Below are positions 25,936 through 35,074 of a stretch of DNA of 64,000 nucleotides, piece by piece. The DNA is from Gordonia crocea (GTDB taxonomy: Bacteria > Actinomycetota > Actinomycetes > Mycobacteriales > Mycobacteriaceae). The stretch is taken from contig NZ_BJOU01000001.1 in NCBI RefSeq assembly GCF_009932435.1, forward strand, positions 372,001-436,000, given 5' to 3'. The notes below the pieces were generated by a model. The model ran no database searches, had not been told where the DNA came from, and was given only the letters and a program-made list of their open reading frames with translations. The stretch's first letter is position 1, and every line of letters starts with the position of its first letter. Both the position numbers and the translations under genes were made by a program.

Positions 25936-28727
25936 GACTGTACCTCTTCGGAATCAGCCGTGGCGGTATCACCGGCGGCGGTGTCGCTGTGGTCGGCCGT
26001 ACCGAGATAGGCGCGGATCACCCCGGGGTCGGCGCGGATCAGTTCTGGTGGACCGCTGGCGATGGCTTCGCCCAGGTCGAGTACGACGACGCGGTCGCAG
26101 AGGCTGAGCACCAGGTCCATGTCGTGGTCGATGAGCAGCATCGTCACCCCGCCGTTGGCGGCGGCGCGCAGGCGCTCGCCCAGCCAGCGACTCTCGGTGG
26201 TGTCCAGCCCGGCGGCCGGCTCGTCGAGCAGGGCGACGGCCGGACGCCCGGCCAAGACGCGGGCCACCGACACCAATTGGCGCTGACCCTGGGAAAGGTC
26301 GGCGGCGAGGGTGTCGGCCAGATCGGTGATCTCCAGCAGGCGCAGCGCGCGCCCGACCGACCCCGCCACGTCCCGGTCGCCGCGGGCCACCCCGACGCCG
26401 ACGTTCTCCGCGACGGACAGTTCCTCATACAACTCGATGTCTTGGAAGCTGCGGCCCAACCCGGCGCGTGCCCGTCGGTGCGGCGACAGGGCGGCCAGGT
26501 CGACGTCGCCCAGCTGGATCTGGCCGGTCGACTCGGCGAAACCGCTGATCGCGTCGACGAAGGTCGTCTTGCCGGCACCGTTGGGTCCGATGAGCCCGAC
26601 GATTTCGCCGGGCCGCAGATCGAGGTCGACACTGTTGACCGCGGTGATCGGGCCGTAGGAGACGGTGATGTCGTTGACCGCGAGAACCGGCTTGGGCCGT
26701 TCGCCGAATTCCGTCGCCGCCGGGATGACGGCAACGGGCTCGTCGTCGGGACCCAGGGCAGCGAGCGTCGACCGGCCGCGCAGCCAATCCGGCAACGGAA
26801 TCCGGTGCAGGTGCCCGGTGATGCCGTCGGGGCTGGTGATCACGGTGAGCACCAGCAGGATGCCGGTGGCGACCATGTAGTAGTTGCCCAGGTGCAGGTA
26901 GCGATCGGTCACGAACGCCAGCAGGGCGCCGGGGGCCAGGATGCCGCCGAGCATCGCCCCGGAGATCGAGGTCACCCCGGCGATGTAGAAGGCTGCGAAC
27001 AGGCCGATGCCGGCGAAGACCGCGAACGCCGAGGCGTTGGCGTTCTGCTGCTGGTAGGCGAGCAGTGTGCCGCCGATGCCGGCGATGAACGAGGCGATGG
27101 CGAAGGCGATGAGTTTGGTGGCGCCGACGTTGATCCCCGCGGCGGCCGCGGAACGCTCGTTGGCGCGCACCGCCAGCATCGCGCCGCCGAGACGGCTGCG
27201 CCGCAGGAAGGCGACGCCGAGGGCGCAGGCGATCAACACCACCAGGCACAGCACGCCGAAGGAGATGCGATAGCCGGAGCCGGACCCGACGGCCATGTCG
27301 ATGCCGAACAGTTTCGGGGCCGGGATGGGCAGCGCCGCGCCCTGGTCGCCCCGCTCGAGTTGGGCGGCCTGCCCGTTGAGGTCGGGGTTTTGGAACCAGG
27401 CCTGTTCGAGGAACACGGCGAGCGCCAGGGTGGCGACCATCAGGGACAGCCCGCGGACCCGTAGCGACGGCAGGCCGACGACGATGCCGATCATCGTCGC
27501 GAAGAGAACCGCGACCAGCGGTGCGATCGGGAACGGCAGCCCCCAGTCGGCGACGATGCGCGACAGTGCGAAGGCTCCGGCGCCGGCGAGGGTGAGCTGG
27601 GCCAGCGACACCTGCCCGGCATAGCCGGTGATGACGACCTGGGACAGCGCGATGATGGCGAAGATCAGGCTGACGATTATGTTGAGCCGCAGGCTTCCCG
27701 ACGTCAGGTACAGCGCGGCGAGGACGATCGCCGCGCCGACGAGGGTCGGGAGGATGAGCCGGTTGGGCCGCGGGGCCCGGCCGAGGTCTTGCCGGATGAG
27801 GGCGCCGCGCCCGGGGATGGCCTGTCCGCGGATCAGCAGGAAGGCGAGGATGAGGATCAGCGGCACCGCCTCGCCCAGACCGTATTGCGGGAGCCAGTCG
27901 AAGGTGTTCTGCAGCTTGGCGGCCTCGCTCATGAGCATGCCGATGGCCAACCCGGCGCCGACGGTGATGCCGATGCTGGTGAAGTTGCCGACGAGGGCGG
28001 CGGCCAGCGCCGGCACCAGGAACAGGCTGTAGGCGTAGGGGCTCAGCGTCGTCAGCGGGGCGATGAGGATTCCGGCCAGGCCGGCGGTGACCGAGGACAG
28101 CGCCCAGTTGGCGACGGCGATCTTGTCGGGGGACAGGCCGGTGACCAGCGCGCCCTTCTCCGATTCCGCGGCCGCCTCGGTGGCGATGCCGAACCGGGTG
28201 TAGCGCAGGACCAGCCCGGCGCACACGGCCAGGCCGATGATCACCACGGCCAACCAGATCCGGTCGGTGGTGATCCCCTGCGACCCGATGGTGATCGACC
28301 CGGACCCGAAGATCGGGCGGACCGTCGGGGAGTCCTCCCCGACGCGCAGGGTGATCAGCGCCTGCAGCACGAGCATCACACCGATGGCGGCAACCGCTTT
28401 CGCCAGCGCCGGAGCGGTGCGCAGCGGCCGGAAGACGACGAGGTAGAGCAGCACGCCGAGGACGGCGGCGACGAGCAGTGCCGCGGCGATCGCCGGCAGC
28501 ACGCCGAGTTTGGTGCCGAGGTCGATCTTGGCGTCGAAGCCGGGGATCGGGTTCAGCAGTACTCCCTGACGGAGGAAGGCGTAGGTATAGGCCGTGTAAA
28601 GCGCGATGGCGCCGGTGGCGAAGTTGACGACTCCGGAGCTCTTGTAGGTCATCACCAGGGCGAGGCCGAGCGCCGCGTAGACGGCGCCGTTGCCGATGCC
28701 CATGACGAAAAAGGCGAGGTAGTCCAT
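25932..28727 (-). CDS. Fused ABC importer protein: LivH + LivM permeases + LivG ATPase
   Basis: This 931-residue polypeptide joins three subunits that are usually separate. Residues ~1-295 are a LivH permease (GNGAVYAALGLALVMTYKSSGVVNFATGA). Residues ~315-640 are a LivM permease, with VVITGYAGQVSLAQ as the family loop and RSRLGGAMLAVRANERSAAAAGI near its end. After a ~40-residue linker, residues ~680-905 are a LivG ATPase with Walker A GPNGAGKTTFVDAISG, signature LSQGQRQLVSVAR and Walker B VALLDEPAAGLD. No stop or shift breaks the frame. It follows livK by ~79 bases containing a hairpin and overlaps livF. LivH-LivM-LivG fusion is uncommon; LivM-LivG fusions are the usual form. Confidence 0.92.
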   Translation of the reverse strand: MDYLAFFVMGIGNGAVYAALGLALVMTYKSSGVVNFATGAIALYTAYTYAFLRQGVLLNPIPGFDAKIDLGTKLGVLPAIAAALLVAAVLGVLLYLVVFRPLRTAPALAKAVAAIGVMLVLQALITLRVGEDSPTVRPIFGSGSITIGSQGITTDRIWLAVVIIGLAVCAGLVLRYTRFGIATEAAAESEKGALVTGLSPDKIAVANWALSSVTAGLAGILIAPLTTLSPYAYSLFLVPALAAALVGNFTSIGITVGAGLAIGMLMSEAAKLQNTFDWLPQYGLGEAVPLILILAFLLIRGQAIPGRGALIRQDLGRAPRPNRLILPTLVGAAIVLAALYLTSGSLRLNIIVSLIFAIIALSQVVITGYAGQVSLAQLTLAGAGAFALSRIVADWGLPFPIAPLVAVLFATMIGIVVGLPSLRVRGLSLMVATLALAVFLEQAWFQNPDLNGQAAQLERGDQGAALPIPAPKLFGIDMAVGSGSGYRISFGVLCLVVLIACALGVAFLRRSRLGGAMLAVRANERSAAAAGINVGATKLIAFAIASFIAGIGGTLLAYQQQNANASAFAVFAGIGLFAAFYIAGVTSISGAMLGGILAPGALLAFVTDRYLHLGNYYMVATGILLVLTVITSPDGITGHLHRIPLPDWLRGRSTLAALGPDDEPVAVIPAATEFGERPKPVLAVNDITVSYGPITAVNSVDLDLRPGEIVGLIGPNGAGKTTFVDAISGFAESTGQIQLGDVDLAALSPHRRARAGLGRSFQDIELYEELSVAENVGVGVARGDRDVAGSVGRALRLLEITDLADTLAADLSQGQRQLVSVARVLAGRPAVALLDEPAAGLDTTESRWLGERLRAAANGGVTMLLIDHDMDLVLSLCDRVVVLDLGEAIASGPPELIRADPGVIRAYLGTADHSDTAAGDTATADSEEVQS

Positions 28728-28766
28728 GTGTCCGACCTGTCAGGTTGTGAAGGGCTGGCCAGAAAA

Positions 28767-28795
28767 TTCGGGGGCCGCACGTGGCGGCCCCCGAA
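28767..28795 (-). terminator. Intra-operon hairpin between livK and the fused permease gene
   Basis: 28767-28778 (TTCGGGGGCCGC) pairs perfectly with 28784-28795 over 12 bases with a 5-base loop. On the minus strand it lies just after the livK stop and is followed by TTTTC, so it can terminate most transcripts or protect the upstream message. Either would give more binding protein than permease, as is usual in binding-protein operons. Confidence 0.7.
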
Positions 28796-28806
28796 CCTTC
28801 TACCGA

Positions 28807-30045
28807 TTAGTTGACGACGGTGCTGTCCTCAAGGACGCCGTCGGGGCCGACCGTGGAGACGAGCATTGACGTACCGCACAGGTTGGGCGCCTTGGGGAAG
28901 GCCTTGCCGTTGCAGGTGAAGGTCAGGCCCGGAGCAGCGGGCACCGGCAGGTCCTTGGCGGCGGCGAACGCGGCCTTGAACTGCGCTGCGGTGACCGGAC
29001 CGGCCGGCAGGGAGTGCCCGACCTCGGCGATCGAGCTGATCACCTGGTAGCCCAGGTAGCCCACGCCGTGCGGGTCGACGTCGGGGGCGTACTTGGCCAG
29101 CACCGAGCGGTACTGGACCACCGACGGGTCGTCGCCGGTGGTGACGACGGTGGTGAAGGCCTTGGCGCCCTCGACCGCGTCTTCACCGACGGCTTCGGTG
29201 ACCTTCTTGTCCAGGCAGGTGGCGATGAGGTACTTCTTCACCGTCGGCGCCGCGGACTTGAGGGCCTTGAGGCCGGCGATGCACTGGCGGGTGTCGCCGA
29301 GAATCGTCACGGCGTCGGGCTTGTCGGCGAGGCCGGCGGTGATCTGCGGCGTCGGGTCGGCGACGTTGGACGGGATGATGACCGTCTTCACCTCGATGCC
29401 GGCCGGCTTGAAGAACAGCTGGGCCATCTGGCCGATGGAGGCGGCGGCATCGCCGGAGTCACCGATGAGCATGGTGAACTTCTTGACGCCTTCCTTGGCC
29501 GCGGTCTGCGCCTGGGCCTTGAGGACGGCCACCGAGCCGCCGGAGATCATGAAGCCGCCGGGGGCGCCCATCTCGACCGCGGACACCGGGGCCTGCGCGA
29601 CGTAGGGAATGCCCGAGCGGGCGATGATCGGGAGCATCACCGCTCCCTGCGAGGTCATCGGGACCGCGACGACGGCGACCTTCTTCTCCACCATCTCGTT
29701 GGCGCACTTGGTGGCCGACGCGGGGTCTTCCTGCTGGTTGCAGACGACCAGGTCGACCTTGTGCCCGTTGATGCCGCCGGCGTTGTCGTTGAGGTACTTG
29801 GCGGTGGCCTCGGCTGCCGCGCGCAGCTGCGGAAGGGCGACGACGCCACCCTCGGCGCCGATGAATCCGATCTTGATCGGCTCACCGGCGGCGGGCGAGG
29901 TGGGCAGGTCGGTGGTCGGCCCAGCATCGTTGCTGTCGTCACTCGAACAAGCCGTCAGCACGCCCAGCGCCAAGGCGCCGGCCGCGCCGATCGCGGCGGC
30001 CGAGCGAATCGTTCGCCGCACATTCATCGGTGTTCTCACAGTCAC
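28807..30045 (-). CDS. LivK-type periplasmic-binding lipoprotein of the ABC importer
   Basis: This 412-residue lipoprotein has a signal ending in the lipobox LTAC (Cys ~33), followed by a Ser/Asp-rich tether and a type-I periplasmic-binding fold: IKIGFIGAEGGVVALPQLRAAAEATAKYLNDNAGGINGHKV is the usual LivK start. VAVVAVPMTSQGA, GIPYVAQAPVSA and a C-terminal Cys pair (FTCNGKAF, NLCGTS) follow. It captures the importer substrate outside the membrane. The GTG start follows GAAGGGA. The KstR-type operator lies 33 bases upstream. A steroid-related ligand is inferred from regulation and from fadD17, not from the binding site. Confidence 0.88.
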   Translation of the reverse strand: MTVRTPMNVRRTIRSAAAIGAAGALALGVLTACSSDDSNDAGPTTDLPTSPAAGEPIKIGFIGAEGGVVALPQLRAAAEATAKYLNDNAGGINGHKVDLVVCNQQEDPASATKCANEMVEKKVAVVAVPMTSQGAVMLPIIARSGIPYVAQAPVSAVEMGAPGGFMISGGSVAVLKAQAQTAAKEGVKKFTMLIGDSGDAAASIGQMAQLFFKPAGIEVKTVIIPSNVADPTPQITAGLADKPDAVTILGDTRQCIAGLKALKSAAPTVKKYLIATCLDKKVTEAVGEDAVEGAKAFTTVVTTGDDPSVVQYRSVLAKYAPDVDPHGVGYLGYQVISSIAEVGHSLPAGPVTAAQFKAAFAAAKDLPVPAAPGLTFTCNGKAFPKAPNLCGTSMLVSTVGPDGVLEDSTVVN

Positions 30046-30075
30046 TGTCCCTTCGGTCGTGGATGACTTGCGGCG

Positions 30076-30091
30076 AATATAACGTGTTCTA
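30076..30091 (-). promoter_or_regulatory. KstR-type operator overlapping the livK -10 box
   Basis: Read on the minus strand 30091-30078 is TAGAACACGTTATA, which matches TnnAACnnGTTnnA. It overlaps TATATT (30081-30076), a good -10 element, placing the start site ~24 bases before the livK GTG with a GAAGGGA ribosome site between. The same arrangement is found at fadD17. Confidence 0.72.
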
Positions 30092-30393
30092 AATCACAGC
30101 GAACCGATAACGGTAAAACGGGACATCGTGCCGGGAATGGTGCTGGTCAGGGGGCAGTGCCCGACGGCCGTCGGGCACCGCGTCTGGTCAATCGCTGGCA
30201 CCGGTCTGAGATAACGCCAAGAATCTTCCATTCCCCGCCGATTCACAGCTCTGGCTGCACGGATTCGGGCCTGAGCACGGGTAATCTGGGCGACTGAGCG
30301 CTGATTGGCCGTCGAGGAGGGACTCCAGACGCATGGGGCGACAGCCAGGCGCGTGGGCGACAGTCAGGGCGCAGTGAGCGAAAGTGGGAAACG
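30092..30393. other. Divergent intergenic region between livK and the DUF732 gene
   Basis: No gene was found in the region between the livK operator and the DUF732 start (the full non-coding gap is 30046-30393). It contains a perfect 22-base palindrome at 30157-30178, listed separately. GGAGGGAC near 30316 and repeated GGCGACAG / GGGCGACAG words at 30334-30365 are visible, but no convincing -35/-10 pair for the DUF732 gene stands out. Confidence 0.5.
30157..30178. promoter_or_regulatory. Perfect 22-bp palindrome, possible operator
   Basis: GTGCCCGACGG followed directly by its complement CCGTCGGGCAC forms an 11+11 palindrome with no loop. It lies 112 bases upstream of livK and 216 bases upstream of the DUF732 gene. 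Absence of a loop favours a dimeric repressor site over an RNA hairpin. The cognate protein is unknown. Confidence 0.45.
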
Positions 30394-30918
30394 GTGAAGG
30401 TGTTGGCACGAATCGGGCTCGCCGCGGGCGCGGCCGGGTTGGTCGTGGGTGTGTGCGCGGGCTGCGGCGGCGATGATTCGACGGCGAGTGCGCCGATCAC
30501 CGCGACCCCGGTGACGACCACGCAGTTCGAGTCGCCGACGTCGATCGCCGCCCCGTCGGGCACCGACACGTCCAAGCCGGGGATGCCGGCGACCGCGCCC
30601 AACCCGTCGACCACCCAGCCCAGCGACTTCCCCGGCTCCACGACCAAGGCCGGTGCGCCCGCCGAGCCGCTCGACGGCAAGGCCCAGCGCTACCTCGACG
30701 CACTCAAGCGCCAGCACGTCACCATCATGGGCGACACCGACAACTCCATCGCCCTGACGATGGCCAAGTTCGTGTGCGACCAGCGCAACAAGAATGGCGA
30801 CCCCACGTCGATGAAGGCTTTTGTCGTCGCCGCGGTGGGCCCGGGCGAGAAGACCGTTGAGGCGGCAAACATCAAGGCCGACAAAGTCATTCGCGCCGCT
30901 CACGAGAACTACTGCTGA
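30394..30918 (+). CDS. DUF732 lipoprotein
   Basis: This 174-residue exported protein has a signal ending at VCAGC, a likely lipobox (Cys ~27), then a Thr/Pro/Ser-rich linker (~30-88) and a DUF732 domain (~90-174). The domain has AQRYLDALKRQHVTIMGDTD, MAKFVCDQRN and a final Cys in HENYC, so a disulfide between the two domain cysteines is likely. DUF732 proteins are small exported proteins of mycobacteria and relatives with no known role. The start is the GTG at 30394. The cutinase-like gene follows after 3 bases, so the two are co-transcribed, which suggests a link to wall lipid handling. Confidence 0.82.
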   Translation: MKVLARIGLAAGAAGLVVGVCAGCGGDDSTASAPITATPVTTTQFESPTSIAAPSGTDTSKPGMPATAPNPSTTQPSDFPGSTTKAGAPAEPLDGKAQRYLDALKRQHVTIMGDTDNSIALTMAKFVCDQRNKNGDPTSMKAFVVAAVGPGEKTVEAANIKADKVIRAAHENYC

Positions 30919-30921
30919 TCC

Positions 30922-31881
30922 ATGACGACCGAGAAGACGGGTGCGGGACGGTTCCGTCGGTGGTTGATCGTCTTCCTGATCCTCGTCGCGGTGATCGCGC
31001 TGATCCTGTGGATCCTGCGCGCCTGCGCACCTCAGAAGCCGACCCCGCCGCAGCCGCCGCCCCCGCCGGCGAAGCAGTCGGCCGACTGCCCCGACGTCGA
31101 GGTCGTCGTGATTCCCGGTACCTGGGAGTCCTCGGCCAAAGACGACCCGTTCAACCCGCGGGCCAACCCCAAGTCGCTGATGTTGCGGGTGTCCTCGGCA
31201 CTGGGGAAGAAGTACTCGGCCAACCGAGCGCGGATCTACACGATCCCCTACACCGCGGAGTTCCGGAACCCCACCAATCTCGGCGACCGCCAGGCCGACT
31301 ACGACGTCTCCCGGCGGCAGGGCTACATGCGCACCGCGGGGCACATCACCGCGGTGAACAAGCGGTGCCCGCTGACGACCTTCGTCGTCATGGGCTTCTC
31401 GCAGGGGGCCGTGATCGCCGGTGACGTGGCCAGCAACATCGGCAACGACCGCGGCGTGCTGGAGGAGAAGGACGAGCACCTCGTCCTGGGCGTCGGGTTG
31501 ATCGCCGATGGGCGCCGCGTCGCAGACCAACAGAACAACATCGGGCCCAACCCGCCCGGGGTGGGTGCGGAGGTCGCGCTCGGCGTGTTCGGCCACCTGG
31601 TCCCGGGGATCACGATGAACGGCGCGCGCGACGGCGGCTTCGGTTCGCTGCGCGACCGGGTCTCGGGGATCTGCGCACCCGGCGACCTGATCTGCGATTC
31701 GCCGACCATCCGCAATCCGCTGGGTGCGGTCGGCCAACTCGTCAACGCCTCGCGCAACCCGATCCACGCGATGTACGCCACACCGAAGTACTGGTCGCTC
31801 AACGGCGCCACCGCGACGCAGTGGATGTACGCGTGGGCGGTCGGCCTGATCAACGGGGCACCGCACCCGGAGCACTTCTGA
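30922..31881 (+). CDS. Cutinase-like serine lipase/thioesterase (Rv3802c-like)
   Basis: This 319-residue protein is anchored by one N-terminal helix (~15-33, LIVFLILVAVIALILWIL), followed by a Pro-rich linker and an extracytoplasmic cutinase fold: VVVIPGTWESS, nucleophile elbow VMGFSQGAVIAG (Ser ~158), the Cys-Asp pair ICAPGDLICD and His in NPIHAMYA. Its M. tuberculosis counterpart Rv3802c is an essential phospholipase/thioesterase that affects mycolate composition and lies directly next to fadD32. Here an oxidoreductase gene separates the two. The ATG is 3 bases past the DUF732 gene. Confidence 0.9.
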   Translation: MTTEKTGAGRFRRWLIVFLILVAVIALILWILRACAPQKPTPPQPPPPPAKQSADCPDVEVVVIPGTWESSAKDDPFNPRANPKSLMLRVSSALGKKYSANRARIYTIPYTAEFRNPTNLGDRQADYDVSRRQGYMRTAGHITAVNKRCPLTTFVVMGFSQGAVIAGDVASNIGNDRGVLEEKDEHLVLGVGLIADGRRVADQQNNIGPNPPGVGAEVALGVFGHLVPGITMNGARDGGFGSLRDRVSGICAPGDLICDSPTIRNPLGAVGQLVNASRNPIHAMYATPKYWSLNGATATQWMYAWAVGLINGAPHPEHF

Positions 31882-31983
31882 TTAGTGCAGCGAGCATGAC
31901 CGATCCGACATTTGGCCGGGTCGGTGGGCACCGCGTACCGTATCGTCGGTTGAGTTTTGATCGCTGACAGCCAGGAGTGGTGG

Positions 31984-32955
31984 ATGACCCGGAAGTTCCG
32001 CTTCGGAGCCGGTGGTGAGGGCAACAAGGAAGAGGGCGGCGCACGCAAGTTCGTCCAGCTCGCCCAAACCGCTGAGGAGTACGGCTTCGACGCCTTTGCC
32101 GTCCCCGACCACCTGGGCAACCAGGTCGGTCCGCTCGCCGCGCTCGGCGCCCTGTCGCAGGCCACCAGCACCATCCGCCTGGGCACGTCGGTCCTCGCCA
32201 ACGGCTTCCGCCACCCGGCGATCCTGGCCAAAGAGGCCACGACCATCGACGTGCTGTCCAAGGGGCGGCTCGAGCTGGGCATCGGCGCGGGATGGATGAA
32301 GGACGAGTTCGACAAGGCCGGCATCGAGTTCGAGTCGCCGGGCACCCGCATCCGCCGGCTCGACGAGGCGCTGACCATCCTCGACGGCTTGATGCGCGGT
32401 GAGACCGTCGACTTCGACGGCGAGTTCTACCAGATCAAGGGACTCGAGGGCAGCCCGCGACCGCGGCAGGGCCCCCGCCCGCCGATCGCCGTCGGCGCCG
32501 GTGGTCCGAAGATGTTGGCGCTCGCCGCGAAGCACGCCGACATCATCTCCATCGCCCCCGGCACGACGCCCGACGGGAAGATGAAGCTGTCCGACATGAC
32601 GCTCGACGCCACCGCCGCCCGGGTCGACCGGGTGCGCGAGGCGGCCGGCGACCGGTTCGACGAGATCGAGCTGAACTGGACCATCGCCGTCATCGTCATC
32701 ACCGACGACCGCGTCGCCACCGCGGAGATGGCGCTCAAGGCGCTCGACCAGGGCTATCCGCCCAACATCGTCCGAGACACCGAGTTCACCGTCGACGACG
32801 TTTTGTCCTCGCCGTATATCGCGATCGGCTCCTTCGAGGAGATCGCCGATCAGATCCGGCAGGTGCGCGAGCGTACCTCGATGTCCTTCGTCGGGGTGTT
32901 CCCGACGCAGATGGATGCGTTCGCGCCGATCATCCCGATACTTAAGGGAGAGTAA
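31984..32955 (+). CDS. LLM-class F420-dependent oxidoreductase
   Basis: This 323-residue luciferase-like TIM-barrel enzyme is expected to use coenzyme F420. The family words are AEEYGFDAFAVPDHLGNQ, IRLGTSVLANGFRHPAILAKEATTIDVLSKGRLELGIGAG cut around the conserved GAGW, and RPPIAVGAGGPKML for the cofactor phosphate site. The ATG at 31984 follows AGGAG. It is inserted between the cutinase-like gene and fadD32, which adjoin each other in M. tuberculosis. The substrate is unknown; an envelope-lipid role would be a guess from location. Confidence 0.9.
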   Translation: MTRKFRFGAGGEGNKEEGGARKFVQLAQTAEEYGFDAFAVPDHLGNQVGPLAALGALSQATSTIRLGTSVLANGFRHPAILAKEATTIDVLSKGRLELGIGAGWMKDEFDKAGIEFESPGTRIRRLDEALTILDGLMRGETVDFDGEFYQIKGLEGSPRPRQGPRPPIAVGAGGPKMLALAAKHADIISIAPGTTPDGKMKLSDMTLDATAARVDRVREAAGDRFDEIELNWTIAVIVITDDRVATAEMALKALDQGYPPNIVRDTEFTVDDVLSSPYIAIGSFEEIADQIRQVRERTSMSFVGVFPTQMDAFAPIIPILKGE

Positions 32956-33155
32956 GATAGCCGAGGATCTGCGCTCGCCCGGCCAAGCCGCCCAAGTCCG
33001 ACGGCCTGGTGGTTGGCGCGCACGACGACTGGAAACGGTCTAGAACCTGACCCGACCAACGCTCCTCACGGACTCCCGTCCCCCCGCGGATGAGTGCGCC
33101 GAGGACCGAGAAGAAGCCGCGGCCCCAGCGCGACGGGACCCGGTACAGGAGAATT

Positions 33156-35063
33156 ATGCTGAATACCGAGTTTGAACAGTTCCTGGACAAAGAGGGCAAC
33201 CTCAGCTTCACCGAGGAAGCCACCCTTGTCGACTATGTCGAGCGCAACGTCCGCGACCAGGCCGACACGCTGGCCTATCGCTTCATCGACTACTCGCGCG
33301 AACGCGACGGCGAATACCAGGACCTGACCTGGGCTCAGTTCGGCAAGCGCCTGCGCGCGGTGGCCGCCCGCCTGCAGCAGGTGACCAAGCACGGCGACCG
33401 CGTCGCCATCCTCGCGCCGCAGTCGCTGGAGTACGTGATCGGCTTCTTCGCCGCGCTGTACGCCAGCAACGTCGCCGTCCCGCTGTTCTCCCCGGACGAG
33501 CCCGGCCACACCGACCGCCTGCACGCCGTCCTCGACGACTGCAAGCCCACCGCCATCCTCACCTCGACGAAGTCCGCCGAGGCCGTCCGCGACTTCTTCG
33601 CCGACAAGCCCGCCAAGGAGCGCCCGCGCGTCATCGCCGTCGACGCGGTGCCGGACTCCGTCGGCTCGACCTGGGTCGCACCGGTCGCCGGCAAGGACCA
33701 CAACAAGGACACCGTCGCCTACCTGCAGTACACCTCGGGTTCGACGCGCGTGCCCGCCGGCGTCGAGATCACCTACCTCGCCGTGGCCGCCAACGCGCTG
33801 CAGATCTACGACACCATCGAGATCGACCTCAATTCGCGCGGCGTCACCTGGCTGCCGATGTTCCACGACATGGGCCTGATCACGGTGATCCTGCCGGCGT
33901 TGGGCGGGCGCTACATCACGATCATGAGCCCGCAGGCGTTCGTGCGGCGCCCGGGTCGGTGGATCAAAGAACTCGCCGCCCACAGCGATGGGGCCGGCAC
34001 GTTCGCGGCCGCCCCGAACTTCGCCTTCGAACACGCCGCCGCCCGCGGCCTGCCGAAGGACGGCGAGGAACTCGACCTGTCCAACGTCATCGGCCTGATC
34101 AACGGCTCGGAGCCGGTCACGGTCAGCTCGATGAAGAAGTTCAACGACGCCTTCGGTCCGTACGGGCTGCCCAAGACCGCCATCAAGCCGTGTTACGGCA
34201 TGGCTGAGGCCACCCTGTTCGTCTCGGCGACCGCCCGCGAGAACGAGGCGAAGATCATCTACGTCGACCGGGAGGACCTCAACGCCGGTCACCTCACCGT
34301 CGTCGACGAGGACGCCCCCAACGCGGTGCCGCAGGTCTCCTGTGGCCAGGTGGCCATGAGCCAGTGGGCCGTCATCGTGGATCCGGAGACCAACAGCGAG
34401 CGCACCGACGGAGTCGTCGGCGAGATCTGGCTGCACGGCCTCAACATCGGCAAGGGCTACTGGAACAAGGTCGACGAGACCGAGGCCACCTTCCACAACA
34501 AGCTGGTCCAGCGCCTGGAGTCCGGCAGCCACGCCGAGGGCACCGAAACCGATGCCAACTGGATGGCCACCGGCGACTACGGCGTGTGGCTCGACGGCGA
34601 GCTCTACATCACCGGTCGCGTCAAGGACCTGGTCATCGTCGACGGCCGCAACCACTACCCGCAGGACCTCGAGTTCAGCGCCCAGGAGTCCAGCACCTCG
34701 CTGCGCCCCGGCTTCGTCGCCGCCTTCTCGGTGGCGGCCAACGAGTTGCCGTCGGTCGTGTTCGAGAACGCCAGCAGCGGTCTGACCCATGACCCGGACG
34801 ACTCGTCGGAACAGTTGGTCATCGTCGCCGAGCGGGGCCCCGGCAAGCGGGTTGACCCGCAGGAGGTCGCCGACACGGTCCGCGCCGCGATCGCCCAGCG
34901 CCACGGTGTGATGGTGCGCGACGTGCTGCTGGTCCCGGCCGGCTCGATCCCCCGAACGTCCAGTGGGAAGATCGCGCGCCGCGCGACCAAGACCGCCTAC
35001 GTCGACGGGACCCTGCGGGGCGGCTACCAGCAGACCGCGTTCCCGGACGCCCCCGACCAGTAA
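33156..35063 (+). CDS. fadD32: Long-chain fatty-acid AMP ligase FadD32
   Basis: This enzyme activates the meromycolic acid as acyl-AMP and loads it on the N-terminal ACP of Pks13. The 635-residue protein has the adenylation motif [15 protein letters not shown] (~198), [27 protein letters not shown], the A7/A8 segment [17 protein letters not shown] with [16 protein letters not shown], and the C-terminal lysine region [10 protein letters not shown]. The ATG at 33156 has an AGGAG site 6 bases upstream; an in-frame ATG 66 bases earlier lacks one. The 200-base gap before it (32956-33155) shows no gene. pks13 starts 11 bases after the stop. Confidence 0.96.
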   Translation: MLNTEFEQFLDKEGNLSFTEEATLVDYVERNVRDQADTLAYRFIDYSRERDGEYQDLTWAQFGKRLRAVAARLQQVTKHGDRVAILAPQSLEYVIGFFAALYASNVAVPLFSPDEPGHTDRLHAVLDDCKPTAILTSTKSAEAVRDFFADKPAKERPRVIAVDAVPDSVGSTWVAPVAGKDHNKDTVAYLQYTSGSTRVPAGVEITYLAVAANALQIYDTIEIDLNSRGVTWLPMFHDMGLITVILPALGGRYITIMSPQAFVRRPGRWIKELAAHSDGAGTFAAAPNFAFEHAAARGLPKDGEELDLSNVIGLINGSEPVTVSSMKKFNDAFGPYGLPKTAIKPCYGMAEATLFVSATARENEAKIIYVDREDLNAGHLTVVDEDAPNAVPQVSCGQVAMSQWAVIVDPETNSERTDGVVGEIWLHGLNIGKGYWNKVDETEATFHNKLVQRLESGSHAEGTETDANWMATGDYGVWLDGELYITGRVKDLVIVDGRNHYPQDLEFSAQESSTSLRPGFVAAFSVAANELPSVVFENASSGLTHDPDDSSEQLVIVAERGPGKRVDPQEVADTVRAAIAQRHGVMVRDVLLVPAGSIPRTSSGKIARRATKTAYVDGTLRGGYQQTAFPDAPDQ

Positions 35064-35074
35064 GCTGGATTTTG

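Noticed and set aside
33090..33155. Upstream ATG extending FadD32 by 22 residues
   Set aside because: The extension is basic and non-conserved, while the ATG at 33156 has an AGGAG site at ideal spacing.
35072..35074. TTG one codon before the pks13 ATG as the true start
   Set aside because: An ATG follows directly and makes the same protein minus one residue; the ATG is the simpler choice.
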